A stretch of 64,000 nucleotides of DNA from the NCBI RefSeq assembly GCF_014253065.1, contig NZ_JACLZK010000001.1, positions 1,292,178 through 1,356,177 on the forward strand, read 5' to 3'. Positions 36,066-44,808 of the stretch are shown one piece after another (position 1 is the stretch's first letter; the number at the start of each line of letters is the position of its first letter). Below the pieces are notes generated by a model, which made no database searches, was not told the origin of the DNA, and saw only the letters and a program-made list of their open reading frames with translations. The stretch comes from Campylobacter massiliensis. Its GTDB lineage: Bacteria > Campylobacterota > Campylobacteria > Campylobacterales > Campylobacteraceae. The translations under genes and the position numbers were made by a program.

Positions 36066-36725
36066 TTGCAGGAACTTACCTGGCTCGTTCATCCGCTGCT
36101 TTTAAGCGCCAAAACGCTTGCCGCAACCTTTGTATTGCTCCTATTTTTGGGGCTTGGCGCGGCTTATTTTTTGGCGTTTTACCGCGGCAGGTTTAAGGCC
36201 GTTTTGGAAGCGGCCGTGATGTTTCCGCTCATTTTTCCGCCGATTGCTACGGGATTTTTGCTACTTTACGTCTTGGGGCGAAACGGCGTGATCGGCAAGG
36301 CGCTAAATTTACAGATCGTTTTTAGCTTTTCAGCCCTCGTTATCGCTTCGTTTTTAGCGGGCTTGCCGCTGTTTGTAAAGCCCGTTCAAAGCGCGCTTGA
36401 AAGCCTGCCTAAAAGCCTAATCGAAGCAGGTCAAAGCCTAGGCAAAAATCGCTTTGAGATCGCCGTTTTTATCCTCGTCCCAAACGTCTTTAAAAGCGTT
36501 GTTTCGGCGCTCGTTTTGGCTCTGGCTCGCGGCCTTGGCGAGGTTGGCATCACTCTGATGCTAGGCGGAAACATCGTAGGCAAAACCGACACCGTTTCGC
36601 TTGCGATCTATAATGCGGTTTACGACGGCGAAAACGGCCGCGCGCTCATTTTGAGCGTGATTTTGGTCGTGCTTAGCTTGGCGCTTTTCGGATTTATAAA
36701 TTTTCTCGAGCGAACCAAAAAATAG
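36066..36725 (+). CDS. modB: Molybdate-type ABC permease ModB
   Basis: The 219-residue membrane protein has five or six hydrophobic segments and the ABC permease EAA loop (SLIEAGQSLGKNRFEIAVFILVP split across residues 117-140, with the typical EA---G pattern). FPLIFPPIATGFLLLY is characteristic of ModB. Translation starts at TTG after AAAGGAAAAAT. No ModC-type ATPase gene follows; the next gene is accB on a separate promoter. Confidence 0.85.
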   Translation: MQELTWLVHPLLLSAKTLAATFVLLLFLGLGAAYFLAFYRGRFKAVLEAAVMFPLIFPPIATGFLLLYVLGRNGVIGKALNLQIVFSFSALVIASFLAGLPLFVKPVQSALESLPKSLIEAGQSLGKNRFEIAVFILVPNVFKSVVSALVLALARGLGEVGITLMLGGNIVGKTDTVSLAIYNAVYDGENGRALILSVILVVLSLALFGFINFLERTKK

Positions 36726-36838
36726 ACTGGCGTCGTAAATTTGCTATTTTAAACGTTTAAAGAGGCAAATGCCCCGAATTTACCCCGAGCGTAAAAACAA
36801 AATACGCCTTTACGAGCATAAATTCATTATTTTTTTGC

Positions 36839-36844
36839 TACAAT
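36839..36844 (+). promoter_or_regulatory. Putative -10 box upstream of accB
   Basis: TACAAT lies 38 bases before the chosen accB start, after a T-run (36829-36836). Confidence 0.45.
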
Positions 36845-36882
36845 AAGAAGTTTTGAACTTTAACTATTTAGGAGAAATTTCT

Positions 36883-37335
36883 ATGAAAAAAGAAGACATA
36901 AAAGAGCTGATCGAGTTTTTTAACGAGATGGATATGAACCGCATAAAAGTAAAAAGCGGGGATTTTGAGGTCGAGCTTGAAAAATTCGCCGACTGCTGCG
37001 AGCTGCCAAAGCCCGTCGTCCAAGCTCCCGCCCCGACTCCGACTCCGGTAAACGTTGTGGTAAGCTCAGAGGTCAAAGCTCCTGCTAATTCTCCAAAAGA
37101 CAGCATAAAATCGCCTATGGTCGGTACTTTCTACACTGCTCCGAGCCCTGGTGCGGCGCCGTTTGTAAAGGTCGGTCAGCGCGTGAGAAAAGGCGACGTC
37201 GTGGGTATCATAGAAGCTATGAAGATAATGAACGAGATCGAGGCCGAATTTGACTGCCAGATCACCGAACTGCTCGTATCAGACGGTCAGCCAGTCGAGT
37301 TTGGCTTGCCGCTATTTGGCGTGGAGAAAATTTGA
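36883..37335 (+). CDS. accB: Biotin carboxyl carrier protein of acetyl-CoA carboxylase
   Basis: Carries CO2 on biotin for malonyl-CoA synthesis. The 150-residue protein has an N-terminal helix region, a Pro/Ala-rich linker (APAPTPTP), and the biotinyl domain with the biotin-accepting lysine in EAMKIMNE. I start it at [13 protein letters not shown] with TAGGAGAAAT upstream, not at the in-frame ATG 30 bases earlier. The stop overlaps accC (TGATG). Confidence 0.95.
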   Translation: MKKEDIKELIEFFNEMDMNRIKVKSGDFEVELEKFADCCELPKPVVQAPAPTPTPVNVVVSSEVKAPANSPKDSIKSPMVGTFYTAPSPGAAPFVKVGQRVRKGDVVGIIEAMKIMNEIEAEFDCQITELLVSDGQPVEFGLPLFGVEKI

Positions 37336-38666
37336 TGGAAATAAAAAGAATTTTAATCGCAAATCGCGGCGAAATCGCGCTGCGAGCATTGCGAACGATA
37401 AAGGAAATGGGCAAAGAAGCCGTCGTGGTCTACTCCACGGCCGATAAAGACGCGCTCTACGTCAAATACGCCGACGTGGCGATCTGCATCGGCAAGGAGC
37501 GCTCAAGCGACAGCTACCTAAATATCCCGGCCATAATCAGCGCGGCCGAGATCAGCGAAGCTGACGCGATATTTCCGGGCTACGGATTTCTCAGCGAAAA
37601 TCAAAATTTCGTCGAAATTTGCTCGCACCACAAGCTAAAATTTATCGGTCCTAGCGTAGCCGCGATGGCGCTAATGAGCGATAAAAGCAAAGCAAAGCAG
37701 ATGATGCAGCGCGCTGGCGTACCCGTGATCCCGGGCTCTGACGGCGCCGTAGCCGATACGAAGTCGGCCAAAGAGTTAGCTAAAAAAATCGGCTATCCGG
37801 TCATCCTAAAAGCCGCAGCCGGCGGCGGCGGACGCGGTATGCGCGTAGTCGAGCGCGAAGAGGACATCGAAAAGGCGTTTTGGTCGGCCGAGAGCGAAGC
37901 GATGAGCGCGTTTGGCGACGGAACGATGTATATGGAAAAATACATCCTAAACCCGCGCCACATCGAGGTTCAGGTCATCGGCGACAGCCACGGCAACGTC
38001 CTACACATCGGCGAACGCGACTGCTCTATGCAGCGCCGCCACCAAAAGCTGATCGAGGAGAGTCCTGCGATACTACTAGACGACGACACTCGCGCCAGAC
38101 TGCACGAAACGGCGATCCGCGCGGCAAAAGCGATTGACTACGAGGGAGCGGGAACGTTTGAGTTTTTGGTCGATAAGGATCTAAATTTCTACTTCATCGA
38201 GATGAATACGCGCCTGCAAGTCGAGCACTGCGTGAGCGAGATGGTAAGCGGCCTAGACATCATCGAGCTAATGATAAAAGTAGCCCAGGGCGAGGCGCTA
38301 CCGCCGCAAGAAAGCATCACTCTAAAAGGCCACGCCATCGAGTGCCGCATCACGGCCGAGGATCCAAACACGTTTACGCCAAGTCCCGGCAAGATAACAA
38401 AATACGTCTGCCCAGGCGGCCGAAACGTGCGCATGGACAGCCACATCTATCAGGACTACTCGATCCCGCCGTACTACGACAGCATGATCGGCAAGCTCAT
38501 CGTCTGGGACACCGATAGAAACAGAGCCATCCACAAGATGAAGGTCGCGCTCGAGCAGCTCATCATCGGCGGCATCAAGACCACGCGCGACTTCCACATC
38601 GCGATGATGGAAAACCAAGACTTCATCGACAACAACTACGATACCAACTACCTCTCTCGCCGCTAA
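37335..38666 (+). CDS. accC: Biotin carboxylase subunit of acetyl-CoA carboxylase
   Basis: ATP-dependent carboxylation of biotin on AccB. The 443-residue protein shows the ATP-grasp order: N-terminal KRILIANRGEIALRA, glycine-rich KAAAGGGGRGMRVV, the catalytic region HIGERDCSMQRRHQK, and EMNTRLQVEHCVSE. It is coupled to accB by TGATG. In C. jejuni this pair is next to dcd; here ten kilobases intervene. Confidence 0.96.
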   Translation: MEIKRILIANRGEIALRALRTIKEMGKEAVVVYSTADKDALYVKYADVAICIGKERSSDSYLNIPAIISAAEISEADAIFPGYGFLSENQNFVEICSHHKLKFIGPSVAAMALMSDKSKAKQMMQRAGVPVIPGSDGAVADTKSAKELAKKIGYPVILKAAAGGGGRGMRVVEREEDIEKAFWSAESEAMSAFGDGTMYMEKYILNPRHIEVQVIGDSHGNVLHIGERDCSMQRRHQKLIEESPAILLDDDTRARLHETAIRAAKAIDYEGAGTFEFLVDKDLNFYFIEMNTRLQVEHCVSEMVSGLDIIELMIKVAQGEALPPQESITLKGHAIECRITAEDPNTFTPSPGKITKYVCPGGRNVRMDSHIYQDYSIPPYYDSMIGKLIVWDTDRNRAIHKMKVALEQLIIGGIKTTRDFHIAMMENQDFIDNNYDTNYLSRR

Positions 38667-38956
38667 ATTTGCGGCCAGAGCGAGGCGGTTTGCGCACCGA
38701 AGCGAGTTTAAATTTGCTTCGGTGCGACTATTTTACATTTAAATTTATCGGCAAAACCCGTGCCACTTTACTCTTACTTAAAATATCAAATTTATAAAGC
38801 TCTTATCCGTGCAGCGTTAATATCACAAACTAGATCAAATTTGACGTCTTAAAGGTGCGGGTTTGGCGGGCTAGCCAGTAAAATACGGGCGTCAAATTTA
38901 AAAACTAGCCGCGCAAATTTTAGTATAATACCCCAAAATTTAACTAGGCAAAAGCG
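38667..38956. other. Spacer between accC and ribD
   Basis: No open frame is supported. It contains a copy of the motif TTAAAGGTGCGGGTTTGGCG near 38847-38868 and a TATAAT at 38925-38930 that can serve ribD. Confidence 0.5.
38925..38930 (+). promoter_or_regulatory. Putative -10 box of ribD
   Basis: TATAAT, 27 bases before the ribD start codon. Confidence 0.55.
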
Positions 38957-40048
38957 ATGATAAACGACGAATTTTACATGTCTCTAGCCATAAAAAAGGC
39001 TTGGGAGTTTCAAATTTTAACCTACCCAAATCCCGCCGTCGGTTGCGCGGTTTTAGATGCCGGCGGCAGGCTACTCTCGGTCGCCACGCATAAAAAGGCA
39101 GGCTTTTTGCACGCCGAGCCAAGCGCGATTCTCTTGGCGCTCTGCCAAAAGTGCGAGGCGTTTTTGAGCAATTTTTTACGCGAGTATCATGCGGCCTTGG
39201 GCGTCAAATTTGAAAACGCCGCAGAGCTTGAAAATGCGGACTTGGAGCCAAATTTCACGTATGAATACATCCTGCAAAATCACGGCGATATGTTAAAAGG
39301 CGCCAAGGCCTACGTGACGCTCGAGCCCTGCGCTCACCGCGGCAAAACTCCGCCTTGCGCCGAGCTTTTAAGGCAGCTAAAATTTGCCGAAGTCGTTATC
39401 GCTAGAGGCGATGAAAACGCCGTGGCTAGTGGCGGCGCGCATATCTTGCAAAGCGGCGGCGTAGCGGTCAAATTTGACGTACTACGGCAGCAGGCGGACG
39501 ATCTGGTTGAGCCGTTTCTAGCGTGGCAGAGGGGGAATTTTAGCTTTTTCAAGCTCGCTCTTAGCGCAAATGGCGTCGCAGTCGGCACCGCGCAGAGCAA
39601 AATCATCTCAAATCTAGCCAGCCGCACCCACTCTCACCGCCTTCGCAGCGCGGCCGAGCTGCTAGTTATCGGAGGCGCCACCGTCCGTGCCGATCGCCCG
39701 AGGCTCGATACCAGGCTGATAGAGGGCGGCAAAAACCCAAACGTGATGATCTACTCGCGCGAGTGCGAGTTTGACGCGTCTATACTGCTTTTTGGCGTGG
39801 CGGGCAGGAGTGTGCGCGTAACAAGCGATATAAATGAAGCTTTCGCGCCGCGCTTAACGATGTTTGAGGGCGGCGAAAACGCGCTAAAAACCCTAGACGA
39901 ACGCGTAAAATGGCTGCTACTCTACCGCTCGAGCGAGCTTTTGGATGCGCCAGCGGTAAGGCTAAATTTAAAGCTCAAGCCGCTATTTCACGGCGAGCTT
40001 GACGGCGACGTTTACGGGTGGTATAAATTTGAGCGGGATTTGGGCTAG
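38957..40048 (+). CDS. ribD: Bifunctional riboflavin deaminase/reductase RibD
   Basis: Catalyses two steps of riboflavin synthesis: deamination of the pyrimidine intermediate and reduction of its ribose. The 363-residue protein has an N-terminal cytidine-deaminase-type zinc site (HAEPSAI near residue 50; PCAHRGKTPPC near residue 121-131) and a C-terminal NADPH reductase domain from about residue 190 (KLALSANGVAVG, ELLVIGGATVRADRPRLDTR). An insertion of some 25 residues between the His-Ala-Glu and Pro-Cys motifs is longer than in E. coli RibD. RBS is weak. Confidence 0.9.
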   Translation: MINDEFYMSLAIKKAWEFQILTYPNPAVGCAVLDAGGRLLSVATHKKAGFLHAEPSAILLALCQKCEAFLSNFLREYHAALGVKFENAAELENADLEPNFTYEYILQNHGDMLKGAKAYVTLEPCAHRGKTPPCAELLRQLKFAEVVIARGDENAVASGGAHILQSGGVAVKFDVLRQQADDLVEPFLAWQRGNFSFFKLALSANGVAVGTAQSKIISNLASRTHSHRLRSAAELLVIGGATVRADRPRLDTRLIEGGKNPNVMIYSRECEFDASILLFGVAGRSVRVTSDINEAFAPRLTMFEGGENALKTLDERVKWLLLYRSSELLDAPAVRLNLKLKPLFHGELDGDVYGWYKFERDLG

Positions 40049-40095
40049 ATCGCGTCAAATTTAGCCAAATGATTTTGTAAATTTAAAGGAGATAA

Positions 40096-40950
40096 ATGAA
40101 AGAGATAACGCTAAACGGAGCGAAATTTCAGGTCGCGGCAAACACGATGGATGAGCTAAAAAACGAGGCTCTTGGCGATAAAAACGGCGAGATATATAAA
40201 TTTCTAGCTAAATTTAACGCGAGCGAGCCTGATATCTTTATCCTAGATGGCTTTGCGACGAAGGAAAATTTGGAGCTAAAAGATGGCTCAAACGTCGTAT
40301 TTATCAGGCGCGGCGCGATGCCTGGGCGAGAAGTGCTAAAAGCCATGATCGCCTCCAGAAACAGCCCCGAGCTAAACGCGGCGCTAGCTAGCGGCTGCGT
40401 GGGCGTGGCGGGACTTGGCGGCCTTGGCTCAAATATCGCGCTAAGCCTAGCCCGCACGGGAGTCGCTAAGCTCGTGCTGGCCGACTTTGACGTCGTGGAG
40501 CCTAGCAACCTAAACCGCCAGCAGTACTTCGTCCGCCACATCGGTATGAAAAAAACCGACGCGCTAAAAGAGCTCATCGCTGAGGTAAATCCATTCGTCG
40601 AGGTCGTGACGCACGACGTGACGCTAGACGCAAGCAACGTCGCCGAGATTTTCGCGCCGTGCGGCGTCATCTGCGAGGCCTTTGACAACGTCGCGGGCAA
40701 GGCGATGATGGTAAACGAGGCGGGCGCGAGCCTGCGGGATAAAAAGATCGTCGGCGCGTCGGGCATGGCGGGGTACTTTAGCTCAAACCTCATAAAAACG
40801 GTCAAATTCGCGCGAAACGTCTATCTGTGCGGCGATCTGCAAAATGCTGCGGGCGTAGGGCAGGGGCTCATGGCCGCGCGCGTGGCGATCTGCGCAAATC
40901 ACGAGGCAAACCTTGCTATCAGGCTTTTGATGGGGCTTGAGGAGGTTTAA
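40096..40950 (+). CDS. thiF: ThiF-family adenylyltransferase with N-terminal ThiS-like domain
   Basis: The 284-residue protein has an E1-like Rossmann domain with GVAGLGGLGSNIALSLARTG (residues about 102-121), the DFDVVEPSNLNRQQY motif and NVAGKAMMVNEA. Its first 80 residues resemble a ThiS-type ubiquitin fold but lack a C-terminal Gly-Gly. ThiF adenylates ThiS in thiazole synthesis for thiamine; this arrangement matches the family 2 ThiF proteins of Campylobacter. The CxxC zinc motifs of E. coli ThiF are not seen. RBS AAAGGAGATAA. No other thiamine genes adjoin it. Confidence 0.85.
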   Translation: MKEITLNGAKFQVAANTMDELKNEALGDKNGEIYKFLAKFNASEPDIFILDGFATKENLELKDGSNVVFIRRGAMPGREVLKAMIASRNSPELNAALASGCVGVAGLGGLGSNIALSLARTGVAKLVLADFDVVEPSNLNRQQYFVRHIGMKKTDALKELIAEVNPFVEVVTHDVTLDASNVAEIFAPCGVICEAFDNVAGKAMMVNEAGASLRDKKIVGASGMAGYFSSNLIKTVKFARNVYLCGDLQNAAGVGQGLMAARVAICANHEANLAIRLLMGLEEV

Positions 40951-41273
40951 ATTTGTCGGCGGCGACCTTTTAGCTTGCGCTCAAATTTAGCTTTAGCGTG
41001 TTTTTGATTGCGTTAAATTTGAGTAAATTTCGTTGCGACAAAGTCAATGGCTTGCGTTTTGTAGCATCAAATTTAGCTAGCAAATCGGTTATTTGTAGTA
41101 TAAAATTTTGTAAATTTGGTCTAATTTATATAAAATTTGACTAAATTTACTAGCCTGATTTCTTGGCTAGTTGTTTGCGTTTAGCGGACTTTACCGAAGT
41201 TTGTTTAAAATTTTATCGTGAGATTCAATCCAAATGAGCGCGCGCCTAAGAAGAAGTCAAATTTTACCTACGC
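40951..41273. other. Spacer between thiF and the 41274-41953 pseudogene
   Basis: AT-rich with many AAATTTG words. I see no gene, hairpin with a T tract, or repeat element. Confidence 0.5.
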
Positions 41274-41953
41274 TACTTCATCTTCGGACGAAACGAGCGT
41301 TTTACGTCAAAGCCCTTGCCGGCGATTTTTACCTCGTTTGGGACCATGCCTATGGAGGCTTGGGCGTTCTTTTGGGCGGATAAAAATCAACTAAACTCTG
41401 CCAGACGAAATCAGCGTCCAGATAAAGCCCCATCGCGCTAAGCTGCGGATTGATCGCTACGAGAGATATCTTTTATCGGATTTTCGTGAAAATCTAGAGG
41501 CTATTTCACGCAGTTTAAAACGCACTCCCGCGTAGCTTAGTCGTCGTTTTTTTCAAAAATACGAAACGATATAGGCGCGAAACTTATCGTCAAACGTCAA
41601 AACCTTACGATCAAAACGCAACTCTTTAGTCGCTTTGTCTTCCTTTTTAAATCTAAACTTGTGTAAATTTTACCCTAGCGGCGAAAATATGAACCAAGTT
41701 TTTGCCGATAAAAATCACGGAGTGTAGCAGACGCGGCAGATCCTCGCCCGCATAAAAATCAGTACTAAGCTTGCCGTCCTTGCTTGCGTGCACTTTGTAG
41801 TGCTAAAAATGGCTTATCAGCCTCGCTAAGGCTCCATAGCTCGTCCGCGCTTACGAGAGCCGAGTTTCTGCGGTCGTAGACTAGCATCTCGTCAAGGCCG
41901 TATTTTGATACCATAAAGTCGTAGTTGTCTTTAAATTTCGAGATTATTTTCAC
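41274..41953 (-). pseudogene. Frameshifted remnant of a conserved hypothetical gene
   Basis: The ATG at 41953 opens a 62-codon frame (MKIISKFKDNYDFMVSKYG, then LDEMLVYDRR) that ends early. Shifting frame near 41790 continues convincingly with YKVHASKDGKLSTDFYAGED and LPRLLHSVIFIGKNLVHIF. Further frames add KATKELRFDRKVLTFDDKFR, then VAINPQLSAMGLYLDADFVW, then NAQASIGMVPNEVKIAGKGF up to a stop at 41274-41276. Put together, these fragments make a protein of roughly 220-230 residues of the kind annotated as conserved hypothetical in many bacteria. At least three frameshifts make it non-functional. It lies 15 bases downstream of sppA on the same strand. Confidence 0.75.
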
Positions 41954-41968
41954 GGTGCGCCTTTAAAT

Positions 41969-42838
41969 TTACCTCGCCTTAGCTTCAAAAAACGCCGAGA
42001 TAAGCGAGTTTGCGCCTTGATTTATAAATTTTTGTATCGCTTTTTCGTAGACGGACGGCTTTGCCCAGACGGGCTTGGCCACGCCGCTTAGCTTTTCTAG
42101 CTCGGCGCGCGCGGAATAATAATCGCTCACCTCGTCTATAAGCCCGAGTTTTGCGGCATCGCCGGCGAGAAATACCCGCGCGTTTGCCCACTCTTTGCTT
42201 TTGTTTGCGTCTAGATTTCTATCGGCCGCCACGTCGCTTACGAACATCTCGTAGCTGGCGTTTACGAGCTCTTGCAGCTGCTCGCGTTCGATTTTGCTCC
42301 ACGGGCGTAGAAACGTCCCCGCCTCTTTATACTCGCCCGCCTTTACGACTTGCTGCGAGACGCCGATTTTAGCCGCTAGCTCGCTGGCGTCGGCGCCTTG
42401 CATTATCACGCCGATCGATCCGATAAATGCGCCCGGATTTGCCAAAATCCTGTCCGCACCCGCACCTGCGTAATAGCTGCCGCTCGTCATCGACCCGCCC
42501 GCATACGCGACCACGGGCTTTGCGGCGCGTAGATTTTTGACCGCGAGATGTAGCTCGACGCTAGGCGCCAGCGCGCCGCCCGGGCTATCGATATAAAGCA
42601 GTACGCCCTTGATGTTGCCGTCCTTGCGTGCGGCCTCGATCTTTTCTAGCGCTTCGCCCGCATCCATGATCGCGCCCGATAGGTTGATCTGGGTTAGGTT
42701 GGGCGGATTTACGCTCTCGCCTTTGCCGCTAAAAAATATCAAAAATACGATGAGTAAAAACAGCATCGCCTTAAAATAGGTGTTTATGAACCTAAAAATC
42801 GCCGCGATCGGCGCGAAAATAAACCTTAAAAATCCCAT
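41969..42838 (-). CDS. sppA: Signal peptide peptidase SppA (S49)
   Basis: Membrane-anchored serine protease that degrades cleaved signal peptides. The 289-residue protein has one N-terminal membrane helix (about residues 22-42), the nucleophile region GGSMTSGSYYAGAGADRI and the catalytic-type lysine region VKAGEYKEAGTFLRPWS. This is the short form with a single S49 domain, as in Gram-positive bacteria and Campylobacter, not the 618-residue E. coli form. Neighbouring mqnX and aroQ are in the same order as in C. jejuni. Confidence 0.93.
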   Translation of the reverse strand: MGFLRFIFAPIAAIFRFINTYFKAMLFLLIVFLIFFSGKGESVNPPNLTQINLSGAIMDAGEALEKIEAARKDGNIKGVLLYIDSPGGALAPSVELHLAVKNLRAAKPVVAYAGGSMTSGSYYAGAGADRILANPGAFIGSIGVIMQGADASELAAKIGVSQQVVKAGEYKEAGTFLRPWSKIEREQLQELVNASYEMFVSDVAADRNLDANKSKEWANARVFLAGDAAKLGLIDEVSDYYSARAELEKLSGVAKPVWAKPSVYEKAIQKFINQGANSLISAFFEAKAR

Positions 42839-42998
42839 TTTTTTCCTTTAATTCATTTAAAATCGGGGCGCATTTTACCATTTAAATTTATAAATTTAGC
42901 TAGCGGGCCGGATTTGGGGCGGGCGTCAAATTTGAGTTTAAATTTGGTATTTTATTTTGCCACTCCAGGGTCTAAGCCGTACAATTCGGCTTCAAATT

Positions 42999-44222
42999 TT
43001 ACTCTAAATTTACATTCGCGCCGCCGACAAATAGCCGCTTGCAGCCCCTCGCGTGAAAAACGAGCATGAGCGGTAGCTGCGCCGCGTCGGCGTCTGCAAA
43101 ACCGCCGTAGAGAGCGAGGTCGGCTAGCTTACCCGTTTTTATCTCGCCTGCGTCCAAATTTAGCGCCTTTGCCGCGTTTTTTGTCGATGCTAGAAGCAAG
43201 ATTTTAGCAAGATCTAGCGGATCAAATTCGGCGTGAATGAGCAAATTTGCCCGCAGCTCGTCAAGGAAATTTAGGCTCATATTTGAGCTAAGGCCGTCCG
43301 TGCCGATATTTATGCTCACTCTGGCATCCAGCGCGGCGCGTAAATTTAGCGTGCGTTTGCTAAGCAGCCTGTTTGAAACCGCGCAGTGCGTGAGGCTATG
43401 AAGCTCGCGGTCAAAGCCCGAAAGATCATCCGCCCAAACGCAGTGCGTAAAGAGCGTGCGAACGCCCGTAAACATCGCTATAAACGAGCTTGGCGTATAA
43501 AGCGGACGCGCGGCGGGGTTAAATTTGCCCAGCCACTCTTTAAAGCCGCCAGCGCCTTGCTCTAGCCAGTTTTTTTCGTGTTCGCTCTCCATAAAATGCG
43601 TCGAGACGACCAGCTCCCGCTTGCGAGCTAAATTTAGCGCAGCGGCGGCTAAAACAGGGTGCGTAGAGTAGGGCGAATGTACCGAAACCGCGGGCGTAAA
43701 AAGCGGGCTTTTGCGCTTTTGCGACGCTTCAAAGCGGGCGGTGAAATTTGCCAAGCTTTGCTCCAGCGCAGCTTCGTTCGTGCCTAAAATTTCGTTAAAA
43801 AACACGACCCTGCCGCCGCAGTTCGCGCACGCGTCCAAATCCCCGCCAAAGCTAGAAACCGCTCCGAAGCTCGCCACGCCGCTACGCTGCATGGTTTTTA
43901 TCGCAGCGGCGATGACGGCCTCGTTTGCCGCCTGCGAGAGCGCGCCGCGAGAGGCGATGACCGAGCTAAGCCACTCTAAAAAATCGCCGTAAATGAGGCT
44001 GGTTTTGTTCGCGCTAAACTCCAGATGCACGTGCGGGTTGATAAAGGCCGGCGCCAAAACGGCGTCCGGATACTCGAAAAACTGCGCGCCCTCGTATCTT
44101 TTGCGCAGCTCCTCGGCCTCTGCAACCGCCTGGATACGCTCATCAAAAGCAACCGCCACATCCTCTAAAACGGTAAAATTTTCGTCGCATAGCATTGTAA
44201 ATTTTGGTTTAACGATGATCAT
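42999..44222 (-). CDS. mqnX: Aminofutalosine deaminase-family amidohydrolase
   Basis: The 407-residue metal-dependent hydrolase has HVH (INPHVHLEFS) near residue 65, the later STHFMES and HCVWADD histidines, and IGTDGLSSN with the metal-binding aspartate. In C. jejuni the gene in this position (beside sppA and aroQ) is annotated as an aminofutalosine deaminase-family hydrolase. That enzyme deaminates 6-amino-6-deoxyfutalosine in menaquinone synthesis. Other amidohydrolase substrates are possible. The chorismate dehydratase mqnA at 62762-63460 shows that the futalosine route is present. Confidence 0.75.
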   Translation of the reverse strand: MIIVKPKFTMLCDENFTVLEDVAVAFDERIQAVAEAEELRKRYEGAQFFEYPDAVLAPAFINPHVHLEFSANKTSLIYGDFLEWLSSVIASRGALSQAANEAVIAAAIKTMQRSGVASFGAVSSFGGDLDACANCGGRVVFFNEILGTNEAALEQSLANFTARFEASQKRKSPLFTPAVSVHSPYSTHPVLAAAALNLARKRELVVSTHFMESEHEKNWLEQGAGGFKEWLGKFNPAARPLYTPSSFIAMFTGVRTLFTHCVWADDLSGFDRELHSLTHCAVSNRLLSKRTLNLRAALDARVSINIGTDGLSSNMSLNFLDELRANLLIHAEFDPLDLAKILLLASTKNAAKALNLDAGEIKTGKLADLALYGGFADADAAQLPLMLVFHARGCKRLFVGGANVNLE

Positions 44223-44273
44223 TTTTAAGCTCCTATTTTTCGTGATTGTAGCGAAAATTTAGCTTAAAAAATG

Positions 44274-44279
44274 TATAAT
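44274..44279 (+). promoter_or_regulatory. Putative -10 box of the aroQ-pepP-folK run
   Basis: TATAAT, 35 bases before the aroQ start, in the divergent spacer shared with the amidohydrolase gene. Confidence 0.55.
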
Positions 44280-44313
44280 CAAGGCTAAATTTAAATCTTT
44301 TAAAAGGCTAAAA

Positions 44314-44796
44314 ATGGAAACAAAATCTAAACTAATGGTCATCCAAGGCCCAAATATCAACATGCTGGGCACGCGCGAGACCGATATCTACGGCTCGATG
44401 AAGATGGAGGATATCCACGGACAGATGAAGCTTTTTGCCGAGCAAAACGGCATCGAGATCGAGTTTTTTCAGAGCAATTTCGAGGGCGAACTAGTGGATA
44501 AGATCCAAGAGTGCTTCGGCGAATTTGACGGCATCATCATAAACCCTGCCGCCTACACGCACACATCTATCGCGATCCGCGACGCTATCGCAGCCGTCGG
44601 ACTTCCGGTCATCGAGGTGCATATCAGCAACATCCACCGCCGTGAAGAATTCCGCCAAAAAAGCCTCATAGCGCCGGTAACTGCGGGACAGATCGTTGGC
44701 TTTGGGCCTGTGGGCTACCACCTAGCTATGATCGCAATGTTGCAAATTTTCGAGCAGATAAAAGCTTTAAGGGCCGTGAGAGAAAAAGCGGAGTAA
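44314..44796 (+). CDS. aroQ: 3-dehydroquinate dehydratase, type II
   Basis: Third step of the shikimate pathway. The 160-residue protein has the family segments [18 protein letters not shown] (with the catalytic Tyr), [16 protein letters not shown] and [14 protein letters not shown] (catalytic His). RBS AAAAGGCTAAAA. Twelve bases separate it from the M24 peptidase gene, then folK and the flagellar genes follow on the same strand. Confidence 0.96.
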   Translation: METKSKLMVIQGPNINMLGTRETDIYGSMKMEDIHGQMKLFAEQNGIEIEFFQSNFEGELVDKIQECFGEFDGIIINPAAYTHTSIAIRDAIAAVGLPVIEVHISNIHRREEFRQKSLIAPVTAGQIVGFGPVGYHLAMIAMLQIFEQIKALRAVREKAE

Positions 44797-44808
44797 GATA
44801 GGGCGAAG

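Noticed and set aside
34428..36725. nikO as the ModC of the downstream modAB genes
   Set aside because: NikO is fused by overlaps to nikQ, lacks a molybdate-binding C-terminal domain, and modA has its own promoter; sharing remains only a speculation.
40128..40805. 225-codon minus-strand frame opposite thiF
   Set aside because: It is the antisense shadow of a well-supported ThiF gene; its composition (Ser/Ala/Pro rich) is typical of reverse frames in this genome.
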